A stretch of DNA of 8,109 nucleotides, taken from assembly GCA_029987395.1 (NCBI GenBank), contig DALTVX010000056.1:1-8109 (forward strand), read 5' to 3'. Positions 1 to 5,402 of the stretch are shown piece after piece; within the stretch, counting starts at the first letter, position 1, and each line of letters starts with the position of its first letter. The translations under genes were made by a program, and so were the position numbers. The notes below the pieces were generated by a model. It made no database searches. It saw only the letters and a list, made by a program, of their open reading frames with translations, and was not told the DNA's origin. The stretch comes from Methanocorpusculum sp. (GTDB lineage Archaea; Halobacteriota; Methanomicrobia; Methanomicrobiales; Methanocorpusculaceae).

Positions 1-124
1 CCAGATACCAAAGGGCAGCAAGTTTACTCCGGTATGGATCCCAGACACGAAGGTTTCCAAGCATGCGCTCATTATACACTCCGCCCGGCCCTTCAGATAC
101 GAGCGTGCCGTTTATATCGATCAT
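1..124 (-). CDS. flpA: Fibrillarin-like rRNA/tRNA 2'-O-methyltransferase, N-terminal part (cut by window edge)
   Basis: This is the catalytic methyltransferase of archaeal box C/D ribonucleoproteins. It uses S-adenosylmethionine and guide RNAs to methylate ribose 2'-OH groups in rRNA and tRNA. Only the first 41 codons are visible. They begin MIDINGTLVSEG and contain RVWDPYRSKLAA at about residues 27-38, the hallmark segment that ends the small N-terminal domain of archaeal fibrillarins. The SAM-binding domain lies outside the window. The start is firm: ATG at 124-122 overlaps the TGA stop of the nop5 gene as ATGA, and a full-strength Shine-Dalgarno sequence sits three bases before it. Position directly behind its protein partner Nop5 is the classical archaeal arrangement and implies co-transcription and translational coupling. 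Confidence 0.93.
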   Translation of the reverse strand, partial: MIDINGTLVSEGPGGVYNERMLGNLRVWDPYRSKLAALWYL

Positions 125-954
125 GACTCACCTCCAAAAATGCGGTCGATTTTTGCATTTGCCCGATCAATAAATTCTGTATCCAGTTCGCCCCTATAGA
201 GATCCAGACGGGATGCGATCGCAAGTTTCGCCGCAAGCTGACGGGCCACTTTACCCCGTACCTCTTTTTTGGCATTGTGAACACGTCGATGCTGAAAAAT
301 GATACCGTGTTTGGGGGAAGACGACCCAATCCGTATATGGGAAAAGAGAGCCGACTCAGCCCCGATAACTTGGATTGATGAGCCAGGCATTTTTGCTGTC
401 GCTTCAAGTCCTCCGGCACGAGAAATCAACCGTGCGGCAACAAGCCCGCCTACCAAAGCGCTCATATTCGGGATAACGACCACCGCTTCTCGGGAAACCT
501 CCTTCATCAGATCGGTCCTGACCCCGGAAAGAGAGAGAATCTCACGAGCTACACGTTTTAATGAGGGGCTGCCGGTGTTCGCGATTTTTTGGACGAGGCG
601 TGAACCGTTTGCCTGAGTATATTTGTGAGAGGTCCCGGGCGTTGTCGCTGCATGCCAGTCGGTCACTCGTTCTGTGAGAAGGTTAACTACGTTATCCATC
701 TCGTCAAGGGTCCGAACCATCTGAAGAAGAGCTGCATCTTTTTTATCAAGATCCAAGGCGATTTTTTTCACCGCAAGAGAGATCGAGATCTCTCTGACCG
801 CTCGGATATATTCTTCTCTGGTTGAGACCAGACCAGCCTCCCTAAGATCGTCCCAGTTACAAAGAACAGACGATATCGTGGCCGTATTCAGTATCCGTTC
901 TTCACATTCCTTCGGATATATCGATATATTTCCGGTCTCCCCATACCAATGCAT
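121..954 (-). CDS. nop5: Nop5/Nop56-58 family box C/D RNP core protein (compact form)
   Basis: Scaffold protein of the archaeal box C/D RNP. It holds fibrillarin at its N-terminal side and binds the L7Ae-bound k-turn of the guide RNA with its C-terminal Nop domain. Residues about 38-128 look like the coiled-coil region (REAGLVSTREEYIRAV, then LDEMDNVVNLLTERVTDW). Residues about 129-255 are a clear Nop domain: PNMSALVGGLVAARLISRAG at 162-181, IQVIGAESALF at 194-204 and KHGIIFQHRRVHNA at 215-228. At 277 residues it is much shorter than the roughly 400-residue Nop5 proteins of many archaea. The missing part is most of the N-terminal domain before the coiled coil. A similarly compact Nop5 (about 270 residues, from memory) is known from Archaeoglobus fulgidus. 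The start is bounded by an in-frame TAA at 960-958, with no Shine-Dalgarno site, which suggests a leaderless message. Confidence 0.93.
   Translation of the reverse strand: MHWYGETGNISIYPKECEERILNTATISSVLCNWDDLREAGLVSTREEYIRAVREISISLAVKKIALDLDKKDAALLQMVRTLDEMDNVVNLLTERVTDWHAATTPGTSHKYTQANGSRLVQKIANTGSPSLKRVAREILSLSGVRTDLMKEVSREAVVVIPNMSALVGGLVAARLISRAGGLEATAKMPGSSIQVIGAESALFSHIRIGSSSPKHGIIFQHRRVHNAKKEVRGKVARQLAAKLAIASRLDLYRGELDTEFIDRANAKIDRIFGGES
128..135 (-). promoter_or_regulatory. Strong Shine-Dalgarno site of flpA
   Basis: On the minus strand the sequence reads GGAGGTGA, a full match to the anti-Shine-Dalgarno end of archaeal 16S rRNA, three bases before the flpA ATG. It lies inside the last codons of the nop5 gene. 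It fixes the fibrillarin start and contrasts with the first genes of the window's operons, which have no such site. Confidence 0.85.
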
Positions 955-1057
955 ACATTAACGTGGGAGGGTTATGGGGATATAGATAGCGTGAGGGAAC
1001 CGAAACCCCAAAAAACTAACCATAACAATTAACACAACCCCCTATCAATAATACAGC
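955..1057. other. Divergent intergenic region between nop5 and the ADP-ribosylglycohydrolase gene
   Basis: This 103-base region must carry both outward promoters. The nop5 side has a recognisable TATA box. The plus-strand side is weaker: the only AT-rich patch at a suitable distance before the ATG at 1058 is AACAATTAA around 1024-1032, not a good TATA box, and no Shine-Dalgarno site is present. The plus-strand gene may therefore be weakly expressed or need an activator. This is inference. Confidence 0.5.
979..988 (-). promoter_or_regulatory. Probable TATA box of the nop5-flpA operon
   Basis: The minus strand reads TATCTATATC here, centred 28-30 bases before the nop5 ATG. That is the archaeal TATA-to-start distance expected for a leaderless or nearly leaderless transcript. 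No Shine-Dalgarno site precedes nop5, which fits. Promoter identity is inferred from position and composition only. Confidence 0.5.
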
Positions 1058-1987
1058 ATGTTGAACAGATACAAAGGATGTCTCATTGGGGCTATCCTTG
1101 GTGACGCCCTTGGGATGCCAAACGAGACGACCACCGCACGTTTATCAACAACCCCCTCTTTTGCAAAGGCATACAAAGGTCATCCAAATCATGACCTCGT
1201 TCCCGGCCAATACACTGACGACGGACAGATCATTCTTATTTCTTCACGTATCCTTGCAGAAGGCGCCTGGGATAATACAAAATACGCAAAAGAACTTCTT
1301 AGGACCTATAATTTACAGAAGTTCAGATATCCTGATGGGACGACATACGCCGCATGTAAAAAAATGGATAAAACTGGTGATCTCACCACGTCAGGAATAT
1401 ATTCAGACAGCACTGGGTGTATCGGACTTGCGGTTCCTTTTGCCCTCGCATTTAAAGACAGAAAAGATATGGCAAAGGAGCTTTTGTCAGCATGCACTAT
1501 AACTCACACCCACCCTGGAGTACATGCAGCAACAATAGGATGCGCACTTTTTTTAAATACACTTCTTGAAACAAGTGATGTTAATGCTGGATTTTCAGCA
1601 CTTCAGAAGGCTGCAGAAAATATGGATCCGGTGCTCGCGGGTAAAATTATGAATGCGATAAGGATCGAGAAAACAGGCATGCCAACCGCTGAAGCAGTGA
1701 ATATTATTGGAAACTCCGCCTCCATATATCACACACTCCCTCTCGCTATTTTCTTCTGCAGAAGATATTACGATCCGCGTGAACTGCTTGGAATATCCTC
1801 AACGTGCGGTGGGAATGCAGACACGATCTCACTATTATGCGGTGCTTTTTTTGGGGGACGATTTGGAATATCGGCTCTTCCAGAGGAACTGATCCCCACA
1901 TTGGAACGGGGCGGGATCTTTGCAGATCTGGCAGAAAAACTCATGGGCCGCGAGGTCAAAGAGCTGGACGAAGAGTCAGAGGAATAA
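1058..1987 (+). CDS. ADP-ribosylglycohydrolase (DraG/ARH) family protein
   Basis: The family hydrolyses ADP-ribose bonds on proteins or small molecules using two metal ions in an all-helical fold. Supporting motifs in the 309 residues, in order: RYKGCLIGAILGDALGMP at 4-21, the family N-terminus; YTDDGQIIL at 52-60, where T53-D54-D55 match the first metal-binding motif; THTHPGVHAA at 149-158; and STCGGNADTISLLCGAFFGG at 248-267, equivalent to the C-terminal GG-D-T-D-T motif. In that last motif the first metal-ligand Asp is Asn253 and the following Thr is Ala254, while Asp255 and Thr256 are kept. The metal site is thus altered, so specificity or activity could differ. The usual start is confirmed because the family signature begins at residue 4. 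It stands alone and divergent from nop5; the 35-base gap to argC contains its own promoter. No dinitrogenase reductase or ADP-ribosyltransferase gene is adjacent, so the substrate is unknown. Confidence 0.88.
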   Translation: MLNRYKGCLIGAILGDALGMPNETTTARLSTTPSFAKAYKGHPNHDLVPGQYTDDGQIILISSRILAEGAWDNTKYAKELLRTYNLQKFRYPDGTTYAACKKMDKTGDLTTSGIYSDSTGCIGLAVPFALAFKDRKDMAKELLSACTITHTHPGVHAATIGCALFLNTLLETSDVNAGFSALQKAAENMDPVLAGKIMNAIRIEKTGMPTAEAVNIIGNSASIYHTLPLAIFFCRRYYDPRELLGISSTCGGNADTISLLCGAFFGGRFGISALPEELIPTLERGGIFADLAEKLMGREVKELDEESEE

Positions 1988-1991
1988 CATC

Positions 1992-1997
1992 TTTAAA
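1992..1997 (+). promoter_or_regulatory. TATA box of the argCJB operon
   Basis: TTTAAA lies 26-31 bases before the argC ATG at 2023, in a 35-base gap with no Shine-Dalgarno site. The spacing fits a leaderless transcript starting at or beside the ATG. It overlaps the left end of a short dyad (AACTAGTT at 1996-2003) that could be an operator. Promoter assignment is from position and composition. Confidence 0.6.
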
Positions 1998-2022
1998 CTA
2001 GTTGTAAACCAATAATTTACGT

Positions 2023-3015
2023 ATGGATATAGCGATTATCGGAGCATCCGGTTATGCCGGGGGGGACCTTATCAGGCTGCTGCTGACACACAAGGACGCA
2101 GACATAGTCTGTGCTACGTCACGAAAGCTTGCAGGCACCCCGGTAACCAAAGATCACATCCACCTGAAAAATCTCATTGACATTGAGTACACAAACCCAG
2201 ATGTAGAAAACATCGACGCGGATTTTGCTTTTCTCGCGGTACCTCACACCGCAGCCATGCAGTACGCCGGCAGACTGAAAGAACGCGGGATAAAAACCGT
2301 TGACTTCTCGGCAGATTACCGCCTACCAAGAGAGATCTATGAAAAAACATACGGGGTCACTCACTCAGATTATTTCAAAGCACCGTACGGCATGCCGGAG
2401 CTTCACCGAAAAGACATGAAAAATGCAAGTTTTGTTGCAAATCCGGGGTGCTTTCCAACAGGAGCAACCCTCGCTGCTGCTCCGGTCGCAAAATATGCCC
2501 AAACGATAATTTATGATTCAAAGAGCGGGGTTTCGGGAGCCGGAGACTCGGTATCAGAGACGACACATTTTCCAAACGTCGCTGAAAACATCCTACCCTA
2601 TAAAATAACAGCCCACAGACATCTGCCGGAGATGCGTCAGGAAGCGGCGTTCCTGGGATCCAAGGCAAAAGTCTACTTTACCCCTCACCTCCTTCCTGCG
2701 ATCAGGGGGATCATAACTACCGCACATATTCTATTCAATGAGCCAATGGAGCTTGAAATGATACAGAAACTCTATCAGGATTTCTACAAAAACGAACCTT
2801 TTGTCAGACTGCAGTTAGCAAAACTCGGCGGTGTCAGAGGTTCGAACTTCTGCGATATCAACTTCGAGCTTGAAAATGACGGAACACGACTCGTTGCCGT
2901 TTCTGCTATCGACAATCTGGTTAAAGGAGCAGCAGGTCAAGCATTGCAGAACATGAACATAATGTGTGGATTCGATGAATGCGAAGGCCTTAGAATGCCA
3001 GGAATGTTCCCATGA
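2023..3015 (+). CDS. argC: N-acetyl-gamma-glutamyl-phosphate reductase
   Basis: Catalyses the NADPH-dependent reduction of N-acetylglutamyl 5-phosphate to N-acetylglutamate 5-semialdehyde, the third step of arginine (ornithine) synthesis, in the cytoplasm. The 330 residues are normal for the type 1 enzyme. Visible motifs: the Rossmann nucleotide-binding loop GASGYAGG at 7-14; the active-site signature VANPGCFPTGATLAAAP at 138-154 with catalytic Cys143; the segment KSGVSGAGDSVSE at 167-179; and HRHLPEM at 198-204 with the conserved His. The start follows a TATA box at leaderless spacing, with no Shine-Dalgarno site. The gene ends in an ATGA overlap with argJ, so it is the first gene of an argC-argJ-argB operon and supplies the aldehyde that ArgD (not in this window) would transaminate. 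Confidence 0.97.
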   Translation: MDIAIIGASGYAGGDLIRLLLTHKDADIVCATSRKLAGTPVTKDHIHLKNLIDIEYTNPDVENIDADFAFLAVPHTAAMQYAGRLKERGIKTVDFSADYRLPREIYEKTYGVTHSDYFKAPYGMPELHRKDMKNASFVANPGCFPTGATLAAAPVAKYAQTIIYDSKSGVSGAGDSVSETTHFPNVAENILPYKITAHRHLPEMRQEAAFLGSKAKVYFTPHLLPAIRGIITTAHILFNEPMELEMIQKLYQDFYKNEPFVRLQLAKLGGVRGSNFCDINFELENDGTRLVAVSAIDNLVKGAAGQALQNMNIMCGFDECEGLRMPGMFP

Positions 3016-4175
3016 CTCAAGAATTTAGAAGCATCTGCGCTGTGGAGGGAGTGAGTGCTTGGGGAATTAAAGAAGGCAAGTTCGGACTTGCTCTCATCCA
3101 GGCATCAGGAACCGGTGCCGCAGTTTTCACGAAAAATAAAGTCCGTGCACCAGTTGTCAATCTGATGGCTGAACGGACAAAACGCGGGAAACTTGGAGGC
3201 ATTATTGTAAACTCAGGATGCGCCAATGCATATACCGGTGAACGGGGTCTTTTGGACGCAGAGAAAATGGCCGCGATCGGCGCTGGAGCACTAGGGATAA
3301 GTGAACTGGAATGTGGTGTTGCAAGCACAGGAGTTATCGGACGGTATCTTGATCTTAACCTCATCAAAAGACAGGCGGGAGAGGTTTCCGGCAAACTCGC
3401 ACACTCTCCGGATGCGGAAATCGCGGCGGCAAAGGCGATCATGACCACCGACACAAAGGAAAAACACGCAATCGTACGGCGCGAAGGATTTACCGTCGCT
3501 GGTATCTGTAAAGGATCTGGAATGATCGCACCAAACATGGGAACGATGCTCTCCTTTGTTTACACTGATGCCGAGATCCCGGCAAAACAGCTTCAGGCCA
3601 GCCTGAAATCCGCAGTGAAACGAAGTCTGAACAGAGTTGTTGTTGACGGAGATGAAAGCACGAACGATTCGCTCTTTTGTACAGCCACCGGGGAAGCGGG
3701 ACATGCCCCGGTGACCGAGTTTTCCAGAGCACTGGAAACAGTCTGTATCAGCCTAGCAAAACAGATAGCGGCAGATGGGGAGGGTGCAACAAAGATGCTC
3801 GAAGTCAAGGTGTTTGGTTGCAAACGTGAACGTGACGCAGAGAAAATCGCAAAATCTGTCGTCACCTCTCCATTGGTAAAAAGTGCAATTTACGGCGAGG
3901 ATCCAAACTGGGGTAGAGTTGTCTGTGCCGCAGGATATGCAGGCGTAGAGTTGACGGTCGAGGAACTTTCTCTTTCGATAGGCGAGGGGGAAGGCGAAGT
4001 ACAACTGGTGAAAAATGGTGTCATCGTTGCAGACCTTGTACGGGCAAAGGCTGCCATGGCAGGAAACCACGTGGTTTTTACCCTCATACTTGAGTCCGGA
4101 AACAAACAAGCTACAGCTTGGGGCTGTGACCTCACCGAGAAATATGTAGAGATCAACGGGAAGTATACAACATGA
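3012..4175 (+). CDS. argJ: Glutamate N-acetyltransferase / ornithine acetyltransferase (ArgJ)
   Basis: Transfers the acetyl group from N-acetylornithine to glutamate, releasing ornithine and regenerating N-acetylglutamate (the cyclic arginine pathway). Some members also use acetyl-CoA. The proenzyme cuts itself before a Thr that becomes the nucleophile. In this 387-residue protein the cleavage region KGSGMIAPNMGTMLSF spans 167-182, so cleavage would fall between Gly177 and Thr178, giving chains of 177 and 210 residues. The usual residue before the Thr is Ala, so Gly is a mild departure. Other family segments are NSGCANAYTG at 67-76, the oxyanion-hole region STGVIG at 105-110, GEDPNWGR at 295-302, and the C-terminal CDLTEKYVEINGKYTT at 372-387. 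Whether it is mono- or bifunctional cannot be read from the sequence. It overlaps argC by ATGA and argB by ATGA, so the three are probably translationally coupled. Confidence 0.97.
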   Translation: MTQEFRSICAVEGVSAWGIKEGKFGLALIQASGTGAAVFTKNKVRAPVVNLMAERTKRGKLGGIIVNSGCANAYTGERGLLDAEKMAAIGAGALGISELECGVASTGVIGRYLDLNLIKRQAGEVSGKLAHSPDAEIAAAKAIMTTDTKEKHAIVRREGFTVAGICKGSGMIAPNMGTMLSFVYTDAEIPAKQLQASLKSAVKRSLNRVVVDGDESTNDSLFCTATGEAGHAPVTEFSRALETVCISLAKQIAADGEGATKMLEVKVFGCKRERDAEKIAKSVVTSPLVKSAIYGEDPNWGRVVCAAGYAGVELTVEELSLSIGEGEGEVQLVKNGVIVADLVRAKAAMAGNHVVFTLILESGNKQATAWGCDLTEKYVEINGKYTT

Positions 4176-5059
4176 ACAATACACAAAGTGTGCTAATGGA
4201 GGCACTTCCATACATTCGGAAGTTCCACAAAAAAACGATTGTGATCAAACTCGGCGGACACGCTATGGTCGACCCGGGAATAATGAACTCAGTCGTTCAG
4301 GATGCAGTTCTTCTCCACTATGTGGGGATGCGTGTGGTCCTTGTTCACGGCGGAGGACCGGAGATCACTCTCAAGATGAAGGCTCTTGGAAAAGAGGCGA
4401 AATTTGTTGGAGGTCTTCGGGTGACCGATGAGGAAACGCTTGAAATAGCACAGATGGTCCTTGTCGGAAAGATCAGCAATACGATCGTTTCGATGATCGC
4501 AAAGAACGGTGCTAAAGGAGTAGGCATCTCAGGAAACGACGGAGGCCTAGTCATTGCAGAAAAGACGCCTCTCAGAAAAATGATGGTAGGTGATGAGGAG
4601 ATCGATGTGGATCTTGGATTTGTCGGAGACGTAAAGGAGATCAACTCAAAGCTTCTTGAAACGCTGCTTGATGCAGGATATATCCCCGTGATCTCCCCAC
4701 TGGCCCTCGACCGAAAAGGAAACGACCTAAACATCAATGCCGACACGATGGCAGGAGAAATCGCCGTGGCATTAAAGGCGTTTAAACTGATCTCACTGAC
4801 CGATGTAGACGGCGTAATGAACAAAGATCGGACAGAAATTTTCCACAGACTCACGCTGAAGAATGTAGATGCCCTTATGTCAGATGGAACGATTTCAGGC
4901 GGGATGATCCCAAAACTTGAGGCAAGCGTGAACGCAGTACGCCACGGAGTTGAGGGCGCACACATCCTGAATGGTAATTCCGAGCATAATCTGCTTCTGG
5001 AGCTTTTCACGAATGAAGGCGTTGGTACGATGATAACGGCCTCAATGATCTCATTATGA
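4172..5059 (+). CDS. argB: N-acetylglutamate kinase
   Basis: Phosphorylates N-acetylglutamate with ATP to give N-acetylglutamyl 5-phosphate, the substrate of ArgC. The 295 residues carry the amino acid kinase fold motifs: IKLGGHAM at 25-32, HGGGPEI at 59-65, GLRVTDEETLE at 81-91 with substrate-binding Arg83, NINADTMAGEIA at 187-198, and GGMIPKLEA at 243-251 with Lys248. About 20 residues precede the first beta strand (LMEALPYIRKFHKK). This resembles the N-terminal helix of hexameric, arginine-inhibited kinases, so feedback control by arginine is plausible but inferred. Together with an ArgJ-type cyclic pathway this would be the usual control point. The start is fixed by the ATGA overlap with argJ. 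It is the last gene of the operon, followed by a T-rich run about 25 bases after its stop. Confidence 0.97.
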   Translation: MNNTQSVLMEALPYIRKFHKKTIVIKLGGHAMVDPGIMNSVVQDAVLLHYVGMRVVLVHGGGPEITLKMKALGKEAKFVGGLRVTDEETLEIAQMVLVGKISNTIVSMIAKNGAKGVGISGNDGGLVIAEKTPLRKMMVGDEEIDVDLGFVGDVKEINSKLLETLLDAGYIPVISPLALDRKGNDLNINADTMAGEIAVALKAFKLISLTDVDGVMNKDRTEIFHRLTLKNVDALMSDGTISGGMIPKLEASVNAVRHGVEGAHILNGNSEHNLLLELFTNEGVGTMITASMISL

Positions 5060-5083
5060 TCACACTAACCATCACTTTTTAGA

Positions 5084-5091
5084 TTAATCAA
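5084..5091 (+). terminator. Possible T-rich terminator after argB
   Basis: A short run (CACTTTTTA) with five consecutive T sits about 25 bases past the argB stop. Archaeal transcription commonly ends at T-runs without a strong hairpin. The run is short, so read-through into the small downstream gene is possible. Confidence 0.4.
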
Positions 5092-5095
5092 CCTC

Positions 5096-5117
5096 GAATT
5101 TAATGGAAACAAATTCC
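5096..5117. repeat. Short inverted repeat upstream of the small cysteine protein promoter
   Basis: GAATTT at 5096-5101 and AAATTC at 5111-5116 form a perfect 6-base dyad with a 9-base spacer. One-base bulging extends it to TCGAATTT and AAATTCCGA. It ends about 6 bases before the TATA box of the small gene, where archaeal activators often bind. It could equally be part of argB 3' end formation or chance. Confidence 0.3.
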
Positions 5118-5121
5118 GATG

Positions 5122-5132
5122 CATATTTATTA
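5122..5132 (+). promoter_or_regulatory. Probable TATA box of the small four-cysteine gene
   Basis: CATATTTATTA is centred 28 bases before the ATG at 5155. The spacing fits a leaderless transcript, like the other operon starts in this window, and no Shine-Dalgarno site precedes that ATG. It is the main reason for choosing 5155 over the in-frame ATGs at 5173 and 5191. Confidence 0.55.
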
Positions 5133-5154
5133 TCTGATGTCATAGTTCTCACTA

Positions 5155-5316
5155 ATGGGTTTTATTTGTCCTATGACGAAGGAAAGATGCATGGGCAAAC
5201 AGTGTAAATTCTGGCGTGCAGATGCGAAAATTGATAAAAAGGCGGATACGTTCTATGAACTGAATACGGGTGACTGCCTGTTTATCAAACTCGCAAACCA
5301 TCTACTGTCGAAGTAG
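5155..5316 (+). CDS. Small four-cysteine protein, probable metal-binding (53 aa)
   Basis: A short reading frame of 53 codons, bounded upstream by an in-frame TAG at 5143. It starts MGFICPMTKERCMGKQCKFW and ends GDCLFIKLANHLLSK. Its cysteines are at 5, 12, 17 and 41, with spacing C-P-x5-C-x4-C-x23-C. The CP near the N-terminus, CxxxxCxxW in the middle, and a late Cys opening an apparent helix resemble small zinc or Fe-S proteins seen in methanogens and anaerobic bacteria, but I cannot name a family. Ligand identity is inference. It has its own TATA box at leaderless distance and a T-rich terminator afterwards, so it looks like a single-gene unit. The middle is lysine- and aspartate-rich (RADAKIDKKADT). 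Starts at 5173 or 5191 would lose Cys5, or both Cys5 and Cys12, which argues for 5155. There is no signal peptide or membrane segment. Confidence 0.68.
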   Translation: MGFICPMTKERCMGKQCKFWRADAKIDKKADTFYELNTGDCLFIKLANHLLSK

Positions 5317-5330
5317 ATCGATGTAATTTC

Positions 5331-5370
5331 ATTTTTAATAAAAAAAAAGAAAATTTAAATTTATTTTTTC
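5331..5370 (+). terminator. T-rich terminator after the small four-cysteine gene
   Basis: T-runs on the plus strand at 5332-5336 and 5364-5369 begin about 15 bases after the stop at 5316, around a palindromic AAATTTAAATTT (5351-5362). Together with the A-run used by the opposite gene, this makes a bidirectional termination zone between two converging genes. Confidence 0.6.
5338..5356 (-). terminator. T-rich terminator after the Cache lipoprotein gene
   Basis: On the minus strand a run of nine T (5348-5340), preceded by TTTTC, lies about 50-60 bases beyond the stop of the Cache-domain gene. This is a typical archaeal intrinsic stop signal. It shares the zone with the terminator of the converging small gene. 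Confidence 0.6.
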
Positions 5371-5402
5371 AAACTTTGTTTAACTGTGTCAGAGATAATA
5401 TT

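Noticed and set aside
625..825. Plus-strand frames opposite nop5
   Set aside because: The minus-strand frame has clear Nop-domain motifs across the region; the plus-strand products look like nothing recognisable.
970..1026. GTTATGG (971-977) and CCATAAC (1020-1026) as an inverted repeat shared by the divergent promoters
   Set aside because: Seven bases with a 42-base spacer is expected fairly often by chance in 100 bases; no extension of the match in either direction.
3017..3538. Long minus-strand frame opposite argJ (173 codons), and a similar 221-codon frame opposite argB at 4345-5010
   Set aside because: Both lie entirely antisense to strongly recognisable genes and have compositions typical of antisense shadows, with no motif of their own.
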